Shown here piece after piece: positions 40,911 to 54,997 of a stretch of DNA of 64,000 nucleotides. Numbering within the stretch: the stretch's first letter is position 1; every line of letters begins with the position of its first letter. Source of the stretch: Thalassia testudinum (lineage: Eukaryota > Streptophyta > Magnoliopsida > Alismatales > Hydrocharitaceae). Both the position numbers and the translations under genes were made by a program. A model generated the notes under the pieces. The model saw only the letters and a list, made by a program, of their open reading frames with translations. It did not search any database and was not told the origin of the DNA. Where the stretch lies: positions 70,248,501 to 70,312,500 of the forward strand of contig JAZHRO010000003.1 of NCBI GenBank assembly GCA_037157565.1, written 5' to 3'.

Positions 40911-43900
40911 TTAGTCATACGTCCTCAAGAAGATATATGGTTTGAGGCACTGGCCATCAACCATAAAAATGTGCCCAAATTTTGGGTCTCTAATTTGGAC
41001 CACCCCAATAGGATACAGGTGGACCACCAGAAATGACCCAGTCCACTTGGACTTGAGCTTTCCCGCAAAGAGTTTGAGTCGGGAGTCAAACAACCAAACC
41101 TACTGGTTAGGTGCGAACTCCTTCCTCTGGATGTGTTGATCATGGAAAGCTTTTGCCTTGTCTTTGTATATTTTTGCATTCTCATATGCTTCCCACCTAA
41201 TCTCCTCTAATTAATTGAGCTAGAGCTTTCTTTCATAACCTCTGACCTTGAGGTTAAAATTACACTTCTGCACCGCCTAAAAGGCACAGTGCTCCAGCTC
41301 CACAGGAAGGTGACAGGCCTTTCTATAGACCATGTGATATGGTGACATTCCGAGTGGGGCCTTGTACACGGTCCGATATGCCCATAGTGCATCGATCAAC
41401 TGATCGGACCAATCCTTCCTATCAGGTCTAACCATCTTTTGAAGGATAAGCTTGATTTGATGGTTTGATACTTCAGCGTGCCCATTGGTCTGTGGGTGAT
41501 ATGTGGTAGCAATGCGGTGCTGCACCCCATATTTCTTCAATAATGATCTGAAATGGGCATGGATGAAGTGGCTTCCCCCATCACTTATCAGGGTGCGGGG
41601 AACTCCAAATCTCGCAAAAATAAATTCCCGGACAAAGGATATAACAGTTTTATGATCAGCTCATCTTGCCGGGATGGCTTCTACCCACTTTGAGACATAG
41701 TCTACTACGAGGAGTATGTACTCAAAGCCACGCGAGTTCGGGAAGTGGCCCATAAAGTTGATGCCCCAGACATCAAACACTTCTACGACCAGAATAGATT
41801 GGAGAGGCATCATGTCTCCTCGGGTCATTAAACTGACTGCCTAGCATCGCTTATAGCACTTGGGGAACTTGTCTGTATCTCTGAAAATGGTCAGCCAGAA
41901 AAATCCCGACTGCAAAATCTTTGCAGAGGTTTCTCGGACCAAGAAATGACCCCTGCAAGCATCGCTGTGGCAGAAGGATAGCACACTAGAGATTTTCGAA
42001 TCAGGGACGCATCTATGGATGATCTGATCAACCCCAATGTGTAAGAGCAATGGGTCATCCCAAAAGTAGAACTTAGCCTCTGATATAAATTTGAGCTTTT
42101 GATCTTTGGATAATCCCGCAGGTAGCCTACTTGCGACAAGATAGTTTGCTATATCAGCATACCAAGGAAAGTCCACAGAGTTGATAGATAGTAGAGACTC
42201 ATCAAGAAATCGGTCTGATATCGATGGGGAGTACAGAATGTAGTCAGGGTCTAGCCGAGACAAGTGGTCTGCCACAACATTATGTGCTTTGGCTTTGTCA
42301 GGGATTTCAGTATCAAACTCCTGCAACAGAAGGATCCATTTCATAAGGCGAGGTTTGACATCCTTCTTTGCCAACAAATGTCAGAGCGTGGAATGGTCAG
42401 TGTAGATGATAACTTTGGACTCGAATAAGTATGACTTAAATTTCTCCAACCCGAATACTATGGCCAGCAATTCTTTCTCAGTGACTATAAAGTTACACTA
42501 AGCCTCGTTCAGCGTTTTGCTGGCATATTATATTACAAATGGATGGTGCTCCCGACACTGGCCAAGAACAGCTTCGACAGCAAAGTCGGAGGTGTCACAC
42601 ATCATCTCAAAGTCGACCGACTAGTCAGGGCCTTGGAGAATAGGTGCACTAGAGACAGTGTTTCGTAAGGTCTGGAAAGCACTGAGACATGAGGAATCAA
42701 ATTCAAAAGGTGTGTCGGTTACGAAAAGATTCGTTAATGGACAAGCAATTTTTGAGAAATCTTGAATGAATCTTCAATAAAATCCGACATGCCCTAATAA
42801 TGATCTAATTTGCCTGACAGAGCTAGGCGGAGGTAATCGCGAAATGATTTTGGACTTAGCTCAGTCGACCTCGAGTCCATTAGAGGAGTTCTTGTGACCT
42901 AGTACGATGCCATCCCTCACCATAAAATGACTTTTTTCCCATGAAAGTACTAGGTTAACTTCTATACATCTCCTCAGAATCTTTGCGAGGTTATTGAGAC
43001 ATGATGAGAAATCGTCTCCAAACATCGAGAAGTCATCCATGAACACTTCTATGCAATCCCCGATCATGTTTGAAAAGATGGTCATCATGCATCGCAGAAA
43101 AGTAGCTGGTGCATTGCAGAGGCCGAAAGGCATCCGCTTAAAAGCGAATGTTCCAAAGGGACACGTAAAAGTTGTCTTGTCTTGGTCTTTTGGGTTGATT
43201 ACAACTTAGTTGTACCCAGAGTATCCATACAGAAAGCAAAAGAAACTACACCCGGCTAGCCGTTCTAGAATCTGATCAATAAAGGGCAAAGGAAAATGAT
43301 CCTTCTTAGTAGCTGAGTTTAGCTTCCTGTAGTCAATGTAAACCTGCCAAAAAGTTGTGGTGCAGGTCGGGATGGATTCGCCCAATTCATTTCTGATTAC
43401 GGTGAGTCTCGCCTTTTTGGGTACTATCTGAATGGGACTCACCCACTGGATGTCGGAAATCAGATAGATAATGTTTGCATCCAACCATTTAATGATCTCC
43501 TTCTTGACAACCTCCAACAAATTTGGATTTAGGCATCTCTGAGGTTGTCTCGGCGGTCTCACCCCTTCACTAGTGTATATATGGTGAGTGCAATATGAGG
43601 GGCAAATTCCATGGAGATCAGTAATGCCCCACCCAATAGCAGCCTTATGTGCTCGCAAAATAGTGATCAACCGGTGTTCCTGATCTGGAGTCAAGTGAGC
43701 ATTGATAATCATTGGATATGTCTCACTTTCTCCCAGAAACACGTATTTGATTGAATCAGGTATTGGTTGTAGCTTTAGTAGCAGAGGGTGGGGAGGAGGG
43801 TTATGTAGGGGAGGATAGGAAACAATAGCAGAAATTTGCTGATCCTGATTTATGAAGAATCCACCTGTAGTGGTCATGTAATCCTGTCTTAAGATATCAG

Positions 43901-46732
43901 TGTTGGATAGGATAGGATAGTTAGGATCAGAGGTATTCAAAGCAAATGAACACCCATGACAACCAGATCCTTAGGGTGAAATGTGTATATCAGAAGTCTC
44001 AGTCTCGTGTGGATCATAATCAAAGACCCTTGATAGTGAGGATGAATGTGCCATTGGGTAGCTGCAGAGGAGCCCAATGTTCCCACAGGAAGTTGAATCT
44101 TCATCATCACTATCCTCCTTGATCAAGTCACAATCAAAGTTCTTTGATGCCCTAAAAATGTCCAGTCTGAGCTTTTCGTTTCCAAGGGCAATCTCCATGC
44201 ACCCTGATGCACAGTTAATGTTTGCGTGGGCAGTTGCCAGAAACAGGCGACCTAGAATAATTGGTGCATCACGGAGATTAGGATGAACCTCCATATCAAG
44301 AACAAAAAAGTCCACTGGAAAGTAGAATCCTTGGACTTTTACGATCACATTTTCAACCACCCTCCTCGGCGTTTTTACGGATCAGTCAGCCAAATATGGT
44401 AACCAAGGTGGGCTCTAACTCCCCAAATCAAAATAGCTCAAATGTTGAGGTAGGAATTAGGTTGATGGACGATCCAAAGTCAATAAGGGCTCTATCAAAA
44501 GGGGAATCCTGCAATAGGTAGGAAATCGATGGTGTGCCCAGGTCCTTCTTCTTGGGCAGTAAGTCAGCTAAAATAACAGCACTGGCTTCCTCAGATAATA
44601 CCGCTTGTTGTCTGATCCTCTGCTGCTGCTTTGGAGTACAGTAGTCTTTAAAGAACCTAGCGATAGCTGGGATGTGATCTATCGCTTCAAGGAGAGGGAC
44701 CTGATTGTGAACTTCCTTGAACATAGATTTTAGGTCCTTGAAATTCTGCATGTCCATTTTCCATGCTGAATCTCATTTTAGGGCCGCGGGAAAAGGGACT
44801 GGAATTTCAGGGTCTAAAGGCTTCTTTCCTCTATCTAATGAAGTTGGCTTGCGAGCCATCTCATGGTATGGAGCAGGAAAAATCGTTACCTGCTTGCCTA
44901 GGTAGCAGGTCCTGTGTAGTCTTTCAGCTCCTTAAGGTAATAGCTTTTGCATCAGCATGTTGTCCATGTAGGGGCAGAGGAGCGGGTTGGTCTGGATACA
45001 CAGGGTTTGACAACAGAGGTGGCTGAAGGAGCCCATAACCAGGAGGTGCGGGAGGTGCTTGCATAACCGCATGTGCCTGCCCCTGTGGTGCTTGGAATCT
45101 AGGAGGGGCACCCTGATTCTGCACATATCTCAGGTTCGGGGCAGGTTGGGAGGGTAAAGCTCCCTGTGATCTATGCTTCTGCATCATCTGGTTTTGCGTG
45201 TTTTGTATGCTCTGTATTTGGTCAGCCATTGCCTTCATTATTTGGAGGTTGTCATGAGTAGATTTTTGAATAGATGCCTGTAGTTCCTCCTTCAACGACT
45301 CCAAAGGGTCAGCCTGCTTTGGAGGGTAGTTGGTAGCTCTGTGCAGCGGCTGATAGATAGAGCGTGTCTGTTGCTACTGAGATGGGAATGGCTGCAACCT
45401 AGGATACGTGTTCTGCACATTCCCGTATTGTCTGGTCTAGTAGTGTGGAACTTGACTAAGTCTCTATGGATTACCAGACAAGGCAAAATTAGGATGTTGG
45501 CGCCAAGTAGGGTTATATGTTTTAGAATACAGGTTGTTATGCTCATATCCTTGAATGGCATTGACATCTTCGTAAGCTGAAGATGTCTCAGATGCGAATT
45601 CATCAAAAGAATACGCACTAGCATCATCATGTGGTGTAAAACCCTGATTGTACGGTGCCAGATTCATATTATTCACGGGTTCCTAGTATGCAGGATTCTA
45701 TGAAGATAGAGAGAAAACATCCTGAGTAATCGGATATGTATGAGAAATAGGGGCTCGGGATGCTTGAGAGGAGTAAGATGGAGCATTATTGCTAGAAGAT
45801 TCAGATCTCGCTTGCATCAATTCATCGAGCTTCTTATCGAGTAGATCTACCTTATCCAACTTTTTGGTGATAATGTCCATGTTGGCTCAGCCAAATTCGG
45901 CTTGAGCTTCGTGGGCATTAACTCGTTGATGTCCAGGTCGCTGGAACTGGTTCATTGAGGCAGCATTCACCGAGTTCTCTACTAAGGACTCGAACAATTC
46001 AAATGCGCTATTCTCGTCCTTCACGAGAAAATTCCCACTGCTACATGCATCGGCCAGGTACCGATGTGTGTCATCCAGCACATGGTAAAATACTTACGCA
46101 AGGTGCCATTTGGGTACACCATGATGTGGGCACTTCCTGAGATGATCGTGAGATCTGTCCCAGGCATCATGTAGATTCTCTCCAAGGCCTTGAGCAAAAG
46201 TCATGATTGCACGCCTCATGGCATTTGTTCGACCGATCGGGAAGAACTTTTGGAGGAATTCGCAACATAATTCCTCCCAGGTTCCAATTGGCTTCCCAAT
46301 GGTCTTGAACCAATAAGCAACTTTATCCTTGAGAGAAAAAGGAAAAAGCTTCATGAGAACAATTCCAATATCAATATTCCTCGATCAAACTAACTCTGCA
46401 ATCCGACTCAGGTCTTCGAGGTGTTGGAAGGGATCCACATTCGAGTTTCCATGGAAATGAGTCTAAATTAGACTTATGATATTCAATTTTAACTTGAATG
46501 CATCTCCACCAGTGGGAATCTGAACCTGTGGTGCTATGATTATTGCTACCAGATCATAAAAGTCCCGCAGTTGTTCTCCGCATGGTGGGTGCTGCATCCT
46601 ATCAAGTGTCATGAGAATCCGATCGATGCTATGCTCATATTTCTATTCTGTTTCCTCAACCCTGGCTTCTAGATGAGCCATTGGGTCATGATTTTCAGGG
46701 TCCTGATGAATTTGAGGACTGGGATTAGCCAT
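40911..46732 (-). pseudogene. gag-pol: Element G gag-pol, degenerate
   Basis: Full-length but broken polyprotein. It starts MANPSPQ at 46732 and soon has a stop. Gag core 46094-46354 (WEELCCEFLQKFFPIGRTNA, KCPHHGVPKW). Gag tail fragments 44924-45676 include NPTWRQHPNFA. Protease 43971-44757: the active-site segment reads ALIDFGSSINLIP (44428-44757), a change from DLGAS, and ILGRLFLATAHANI follows. RT at 43206-43940 and 42861-43133 with intact FMDDFSMFG. RNase H end (VVADHLSRL) and integrase zinc region at 41841-42377. Integrase catalytic part near 41277-41830 ([12 protein letters not shown]). Integrase C-terminus 40911-41093. Many stops and frameshifts; not functional. Confidence 0.88.
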
Positions 46733-47964
46733 CTTAGCTAATTGGGTGGAAGAAGGTTGAGATGAGATGTTGGGCTAAAATCACCTCTGCCACCTTGGGT
46801 TTGGCTACTAAAGTCCAGCAAGGTTAGGTCTTAATGACCTTCTTCCTTGCATACATCAACTCAAAAGGTTGGTGTAGTCAAGTAGAACAAGGCTAAGGCC
46901 TTGTTAATCAAAGTGGTCCTTAAAATCAAATGACCAGATTTTTCATTCAAGTTCAAGTTGAGGAAAATTCGGCAAGAGATCGATTGCAAGGAATTCCCAC
47001 CTCTCAGGCTAACTTGACCAGGCTGGTTATGAGGAAGGTTCTTCCTTCACTTTTTGCCTCTAGTTTCGTTACCCCGTAGCCTTAGACACCAGGTTTTGCA
47101 GGAGAGGTTGAAACTACTCAATAGTTTCAAGCCAAATGCAAGTTATTTGATGTGTTCTTTATGAATTTTAACCTATCTTTTCAATGTAGTATTTATGGTG
47201 GGTGGTCCACAAGGTGACTTGCCTTACCGACTATGTTTTGGACTCGTTACGGTCCAAGTTAGTCCAATGTGGTCCTATTGGCTCATGTGCTTATAAGTTG
47301 TTTCAAATTAAAGATCACAAATCAAATATAAACTCTCAGGTAAAGATGGAATTCAAATGACTTGAAACTTGGTAAGAAGATTCCAGTTTCAATAAGTTTT
47401 TCAGAGAGTATTTTTTCATAATTTTTACTATTTCCAACAGATAGTTATGAATTTTTAACTAGCAAGGGGTCAAATCTGGGATTTAGACCCCATGTTGGTT
47501 TTTCTATTAGAAATGATATCAAATATGGCCCAAAAATTATTTAAAAATATGATATTGAAAGATAATTTGATTATCTTCCAAACCCCACTAGTTGTGAGTA
47601 AATCAGATTTGTATGTCAGTCAGAATTGATTTTCAAAGTGCATAAAGGTTCTATTTTCAAGCAATCTGACACATATGCACTTTACAAATTTTCAAAAAAT
47701 TCCACAGATGGAATTTCTTTCGAGAATGGTGGCGTTGGAAAGATAATTTAAAAATATAATTCCAATCCAAATTTGAAGATTTTTGGAGCATCAGAAACAT
47801 GGCCATTTAATTTTGAAAATAACACTTACTTTCTGGCCGAATTTCTAATAGCAATGTGTGCACCTGATTTCCACAGCGACTGCTTTGATTCATTCGCTGC
47901 TTCTCTGATTTAATCCTGCACACAAAAATAGTGTGTTACAGATGAAATCAATAGTCACCTTGCC
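46733..47964 (-). other. Element G leader
   Basis: Noncoding 1.2 kb between primer binding site and gag. I see no gene. Confidence 0.75.
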
Positions 47965-47982
47965 TCCCCGGCAACGGTGCCA
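47965..47982 (-). other. Primer binding site of element G (tRNA-Asp)
   Basis: Minus strand TGGCACCGTTGCCGGGGA, one change (CG to CA) from the tRNA-Asp complement. Confidence 0.88.
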
Positions 47983-47985
47983 ATC

Positions 47986-49458
47986 TGTTCGAGGCGAAGA
48001 TCGCGTAAAAGATGAATACGTCGTAGTATAGCACGAAATACATCTCGACAAATAAAATTAATGGAACTGGGAGTCCCAGTTGATCACAGGGAGGCAGAAA
48101 AATGCTTTTGATTTCATGCACTTATTCTAAATCTAAATACTAAATAGTAGAGACAATGAATCATAGTATATATATCACATAGAGAGTTTGAACAAGAATT
48201 GCAACAAATTATAAGCATGAATAAAACTATCTAGGTAACAGAACGAGGGCACCACTGGTGGTTCGTGGTGGCCTTCTGGATAGGTTGAGGAGAGTAGGAA
48301 CAATCTGATAGGGTGGCCCAACAGATTCTTTAGATGGAGGCAGAGAAGACGGGAAGAAGAAGAAGAGAGAGAGGTAAAAGAAGAAGAAGGGAGAATGAGA
48401 GAGTTGAGAGAGAGTTCTCTACTTGAATACTACTTGAATGCCTTTAAAAGAGGACCCCTAGGCCTCATTTATGATTTCTTGAAGAGGCAAATAGGGCATT
48501 GCAGGCCCTTATTTTGTGCAACAAAAAGCCTTCAAAATCCTTTTCCATGCTCGAACATTCTTTGGTGCTAGCACGTGCACCCTCAAATTGAAATTGCGCG
48601 GCTATGCGCACTCCCATGACTTCGCATCTTTGCTTTTGTCGCATGCCTTCAAATCCTGCCTTAACATGATCGGACGGCTTAGACAGCCACAGCACTGTGC
48701 CTTCCTGATTTCACACACTGCGCGCAATCACACGTCTCGCCCGTAGTGCGCTCTGATCGCACCACGTGGCACGCTCTACACCGTCCAATCATGCATATGC
48801 GCTTGCACGCGCCCGCCTGAAACCCACACCAATTTCTGCACATGCACTGCATAGAGCCTTTGTCATATATACTTAATTATATTTATATCAATCTGTTCAC
48901 GGTGGTGATGTGGCTTGGTCGTGGTCGTTGGATGAACATCCAACGGCCCACGCTACGAGGCGAGGTGCCTTTAGGGGTTGGGGGTGGGGTGAGGGGTGGC
49001 TACGATGGTTCCACATGGCACCATCGTGGCTGTCTGTTATTCTTCTCTTTATATCTGATCACGTAGGCCTCTGATTAAGTTGATTTCTATACTGTTGGAC
49101 TGCAAATGTCAATCTGAATCCATCCTTATGGTTTGATTTGTCATTTGAGGTCTAGATCTTCTTCAATTTGCCCCTTGGATCTTGCTCTTCTACGGAATCC
49201 TTAGGGTGCTACAGGAGTCCAACACTTTGTCCTTATTACCTACATCCCATTGTCATCAGATCCATAAGGTTGTATTGGTCCTTCGCAGCCCTAAATTACC
49301 TGCAATTATTAATACCTCTCAAAAAGCACATTATTTTGTATAAAACATATAAATCATCTAGGATGCAAAGTATGATGCGTATGCATGCAGAATGCCCATG
49401 TTAAGCTAGGTTCTACCTTAATTCAGGTGAATTAGGGCCTATGCTTGCTGTGCAATCA
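47986..49458 (-). repeat. Shared LTR of G and H
   Basis: 1473 bp. Left end TGTTCGAGGCG beside the primer binding site; right end with palindrome TGATTGC-ACA-GCAAGCA (minus, 49442-49458) beside a polypurine tract. A weak TATA-like CTTTTAAAGG lies at 48441-48450. No USE box seen. TCGTAGTATAG (48021-48031) resembles the tRNA-Asp 5' region. Confidence 0.88.
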
Positions 49459-51180
49459 TACCCCCATGCTTAAATCTTGCTAGTCCCTAGCAAGTGCATG
49501 ACTAAATTCATTTTATCAAGAGTTTAACTAAGTTTACTTCATTTTTTTAATCTAAAAATTCAAAATCTAGATAACCATAAACATGTAATGTTGTAGCTTC
49601 TGCAATGGATCAAAGTGAAGTGTCGATATAAATTTAAAGCTTGTACTTGGCCCCTAGTATGATTCTATTGGGATAGGAAAACCTCTTCTCTCAGGGATAT
49701 AAAATATTCTCTGATTTTAGCCTTGGCTTTTGTCCTATGTAGAAGACGTCTAAGTTAACTAGATTTGTATTTGGTGACTCACTCGCTTCTGGTGCTACAT
49801 AGAGACTAGTATCTCAGAATCTAGGTTTCCAGATTATTGAATAAATCAATTTAGAGAGAGGTTGGAAAACTGTGCTCTCTTTAATCTTTTGTATTTTTTC
49901 TTTTCTCTCTTTCTCTCTCTCTCTCTCTCATTTTTCTTTTTCTTTTTCTTTTTCTTTTTCTTGCTGAGCTCACATCTCACTAGATTTGCAAATGTATTTG
50001 GTGATCTCACATGGCATCACACTTTAATTAGATTCTAGTAACCCTACAATTAACTCAAACCCCTCAGCCTGTGTTCAGGCGGTCAGAAATATAGAAAAAA
50101 AATAGGTTAAGGTTGTATTTAGTGGTTCGTGGTGGTGGTAGGTGTTTTTGTTTCATTTAACTTGACTCACATCACGCAACTGCTTCACATAACACTTTCT
50201 TTTTTTCGAGCAAACATCTTTTCTGTATGCATATCTACTGTTACAATGCCACAACACAACATATTGCTATATTTATCAGCACAATATAACCTGACATACG
50301 TACTTTTATATATGAGTCATTCTTGGGGATTTCTTTTTTCTGATGACCAAGAGGATCTTTGGTGGCTTATTTTGTGGAAGTGCCTACTCTCGACACCAGG
50401 TAGGGAATGGATAGGTCGGCATATTTTTGACCTTGATGTCAGTATGCTCCTTCAATCGAGGATTCTACAGAAGACGGTCATGACCATCCACCTCAATGCG
50501 AGTTTTATCAAAACTCGCTCTTTGTGTTTTTGCCTTATTTGGTGGCTCTCGTATGGAATTTCTCACAAAATTAGTACACAAGAACTGAGAGCGAAAACTA
50601 TGCTCAACTTCGAGTGTCATTATTCAATTATCTAGAATTAAGGATTCCTTATACTAGTCTTAGAGCACCAGTAGACTCTCTACTCTCACCTCACATTTGC
50701 TTTGGTGGATCTAGTAGAAGATAGTTCACCTGACTCCCTGGTTGCTATCCAAGGGTTCAGGAGAAGTAGCGATGCTTCTTCTCGACAAACTAGAGATGTC
50801 TATTGATTTTCACAATGGATCCATTGCAAATTCTACATGAAGGTGTGAGGTTATATAGAATTCTAAGCTTAGGAATCTACTAAAGAATAAATCTTTAATA
50901 AAACGTCCTGATAAATTGATCTAATCTCCCCATTGTTAGCAAAAAAAATTCAATTTTTATGGACTACCACCCCATGCATAAGTGTTTGCATGTCTTCATG
51001 CATTAATAAAAGAAATCGAAATAAGGTAAGGTGTATGTGGATAGAAATCACCTGGGACTGCTTCTAAATCGTCGTTCAGCTCATTCCATCACTGCAATGC
51101 CATACATAATATGCAAAACAATATGTGAAAATAAATTATGCTATGTATATATGCTATGTATATATGTATACATGCTGAGT
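49459..51180 (-). other. Element H 3' untranslated region
   Basis: Noncoding. Polypurine tract at 49459-49475 (GCATGGGGGTA on the minus strand). Simple CT and TTTTTC repeats at about 49905-49965. The frame at 50129-50635 is chance. Confidence 0.75.
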
Positions 51181-53123
51181 TTAACGCCACCAACTGGGCA
51201 ACTTGTCAGTCACACGTCCTTGAGAAGATGTATCGTTTCATTAGCAGGTGGAGGTTCCTGGGCAAAAAAGTTGTTTGAGGCGCTGGCCATTAATCATAAA
51301 AACATGTGCAGATTTTGAGTCTCTAATTTGAACTACCTCATTAGGATACGAGTGGATCACCAGATAAGGCCCAGTCCATATGGACTTGAGCTTTCCTACA
51401 AAGAATTTAAGCCGGGAAACAAATAACCAGACCTACTGGTCAGGCGTGAACTCCTTCCTCTGGATGTGTCAATCATAGAAAGCCTTCGTCTTGTCTTTGT
51501 ATATTTTTGCATTCTCGTAAGCTTCTCGCCTAATCTCCTCTAACTCACTGAGCTAGAGCTTCATTTCATAACCTCTGGCCTCGAGGTTAAAATTACACTT
51601 CTGCACTGCTGAAAAGTCATGGTGCTCCAAGTCCACATGAAGGTGATAGGCCTTTCCATACACCATGCGATATGGCGACATTCCAAGAGGGGCCTTTTAC
51701 ATGGTCTGATATGCCCATAGTGCATCAATCAACTGATCAGACCAATCCTCCCTATCAGGTCTAACCATCTTTTGAAGGATAAGCTTGGTTTGACGGTTCG
51801 ATACTTTAGCCTGCCCATTGGTCTATGGGTGATACAGGGTAGCAATGCGGTGCTGCACCACGTATTTCTTCAATAATGACTTGAAATGGGCGTGGATGAA
51901 GTGACTACCCCCATCGCTTATCAGGGTGTGGGGAACTCCGAATCTCACAAAAATGAATTCTCGGATGAAGGATATAACAGTCTATTGATCAGGCCATCTT
52001 GTTGGGATAGCTTCAACCCAAGTTGAGACAATCAACTGCGAGAAGTATGTACTCAAAGCCATGCGAGTTTGGGAATGGGTCCATAAAGTTGATGCCTTAG
52101 ACATCGAACACTTCTACGACCAGAATAGGTTGGAGAGGCATCATGTCTCTCCGGTTCATAGAACTGACCAATTGGCATCACTTACAGCATTTGGCAAACT
52201 CGTGTCTTTGAAAATGTTTAGCTAGAAGAATCCAAACGGCAAAATCTTGCAGCAATTTTTCGGCCTAAGAAATGACCCCCACAAGCATCGTTGTGGTAGA
52301 AGCATAGCACACTAGTGATTTCCGAATCAAGGATGCATCTATGGATGATCTGATCAGCCCCAATGTGAAAGTGTAGTGGGTTGTCCCAAAAATAGAATTT
52401 AGCCTCTGATATAAATTTGAGTTTTTTATTTTTGAATAATCTCACAGGTAGCCTGCCTGTGACGAGATAGTTTACAATACTAGCGTACCAAGGAAACTCA
52501 ACAGAGTTAGTAGATAGTAGAGACTCAACCAAAACATGGATAAGTTGTCCATGAACACTTCTATGTAGTTCCCGATCATGTCTGAAAAGATGGCCATCAT
52601 GCATCGCTGACGAGTAGCTAGTGTATTGTAGAGGCCGAAGGGCATCTGCTTGAAAGCAAATGTTCCGAAGGGACACATAAAAGTCATCTTGTCTTGATCT
52701 TCTGGGATGATCACTACTTTATTGTACCCAGTGTATCCATCTAGAAAGAAGAAGAAACTATGCCCGATTGGCCGTTCTAAAATCTTATCAATAAAGGGTA
52801 AAGGAAAATGATCGTTTCTAGTAATCAATGCAGACCCACCAAGAAGTCGTGGTGCGGGTCGGGATGGATTCACCCATTTCATTTTTTATCACTGTGAGTC
52901 CCACCTTTTTGGGCATAATCTGAATGGGACTCACCCACTAGCTATCGAAAAATGGATAGATAATGCCTGTGTCTAGCCATTTAATGATCTCCTTCTTGAC
53001 AACCTCCAACATATTAGGATTTAGGTGCCTCTGAGGTTGTCTCGACGGTCTCACCCATTCAACAGTGTAGATATGGTGAGTGCACTATGAGGGGCGAATT
53101 CCTTGAAGATCAGCAATGCCCCA
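51181..53123 (-). pseudogene. Element H pol fragment: integrase and partial RT
   Basis: Homologous to G's 40911-43630. Integrase at about 51181-52260 and the integrase N-terminal region at 52218-52520. It then jumps at about 52520-52545 directly to RT, so about 0.8 kb (end of RT and RNase H) is missing compared with G. The RT motif reads FMDN, losing one catalytic Asp. Element E interrupts it at 53124; it resumes at 63508. Confidence 0.82.
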
Positions 53124-53943
53124 TGATGGGAACACCATCATGAGCCCTAACTACCTCATTTTAACCTAGAAAAGAGAATAAAAGCTCTTACAAAACCAAG
53201 TGAATGGCCTAACTCGAGGAATAAATAGTTTGAAAGAAAAGCAAGAAATAAAGGTAAAATTATAATTTTACCATTGCAGTACAACAACAGGATTTTTCAG
53301 GGGTTAAACATAGGATAAATGATCTTAGCAAGATAAAAAGTGGGTTGGTTCAATTAAAAAAATGTTAATGTGAAATCTAAGAATTAATTGACTTCTTGTA
53401 ATCCTAAAATAGATCCACTTAATTAAACAAGGTTCTAGTCGGGATAAAATTTACCTAAGCCCTCTAAAATTCATGGAAAACTATCCTCTAGGGTTTATAA
53501 CCTTCAATTTGGCCTTTAGAACCTATTTTGACCCAAATAGGGGTCCCAATCAATTGTTTGCCCTAAATTTAGTTTTTGTATAAAATGCCTAGTCAAACAT
53601 GGCCAAACCTAAAATCCAACTTCACCATTTGATTCCTTAGGTCAAAATTAGGTTTATACCAAAATTTGGACCTAAGGGGAGTTTACCTTGACCTACTTTG
53701 CAAAATAGTCCAACCCAATTACATTTCGACCCCTAGGTTTTGGAAACCATTACAAACACCCCCTATCCTCCTCATCATTCTTTGCAATTAGGTCACTAAA
53801 CCATTACAGCAGAGGAATCCCACTCTGGTGAGGATTCAAGGGGGATTTCTCCTTGATTCCTCAGAGAATCCCTCTCAAATTTAAAAGAAAGATTCTCTGA
53901 GGAATTCCCATGCATATGAACACAATCTCGAGCTCCAAATCCT

Positions 53944-54066
53944 ACCCAATCTCTCATCTGAACACATAAGAGATTTGGGTCTTTTCGACCGTCCAAGTTC
54001 GGCAAGGCTGCCTGTGCTTGGAAGCTTGCCTTCCTACCATAAGGTCATCTACCTGCGACTATAAAA
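53944..54066 (+). promoter_or_regulatory. U3 core promoter and decayed palindrome (E 5' LTR)
   Basis: TATAAAA at 54060-54066. The inverted repeat at 53944-53980, 80 bp upstream, matches C's hairpin except that most CG sites have become TG or CA. Confidence 0.55.
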
Positions 54067-54956
54067 TGCACCCCAGGCCCTACTGTTCATCTTCAGCTTG
54101 GTTTGGTAGAGACAACCTCCCAATTTCTTCTCTTCTCTGGCCAAACACCTAGCGAGCTCCGACGACCTATTTCTCCTCCTCTCGTCACTCTACCACAATA
54201 CCAGTGGCAGAGTTGCCTCTGCCTCCATCGTCTACATTGTGCCATACCTGCACACGTGCCAACTACCCTCCTTGTCATCGTCGTCCCCCTCCACTGGGAT
54301 CCTTGTCTCCAGCAGTGGCAGATACGCACTGTCCGCCATCTTCTCTCCTTTCATCCTTAAATTAGGTCTATTACTTTCCCCCTCTCTTCTCTTTATTTTC
54401 CATCTCTCTATTTCTATTTCCACCCCTCGATGCTCATAGACCACCACCATCTTCTCCACCTCCAACAGACCACCGGCAAGGTGCTTCTGTCACTCCACGC
54501 ACCCACCCACCTCGCCAAACACCTCGAAAGCATCGCCTCATCCCACTGATCACTTTCTCCCTCTACATTAACCGCCACTGCCTCCACACTTTTCCTTCGA
54601 TCAAACCCATCTCCACGGCTAAAGAATGGCCTAGGCATGCACGCCCAGGCCACCCCGCACCACGCCACCCACCGAGACACCTTCGTCGTGCCACGTGGAA
54701 GCCTCCAATGTGTTCTGATGAGGCTGCAAGGCCATGTTGCTTGAACGCAGGTTCTGACCTTGGCCACCATTAGAGCAGGCTTGAAGCAGCTTGCAACCTT
54801 AAATCTAGGTGCCAGGCATCAAGTTTCCAAGTCCTAAGAGATGCGGGCACTCTTCGCGAACCACTCACGCCAAGCGATTGGCTTTGGAGACTTTGCAGCA
54901 ACATCAATTGAGCACTGCCCCTGCGGGTGTGCGGAAGAAAGTTGGTGGGACATTTA

Positions 54957-54997
54957 GTCCCACCTCGGTTGTGTTCGAGCGAGCTGTGCGGCATAAA
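54957..54997 (+). promoter_or_regulatory. snRNA-type USE + TATA-like pair (E 5' LTR)
   Basis: GTCCCACCTCG (54957-54967), then CATAAA (54992-54997, TATAAA with its first base changed) after exactly 24 nt. Confidence 0.52.
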
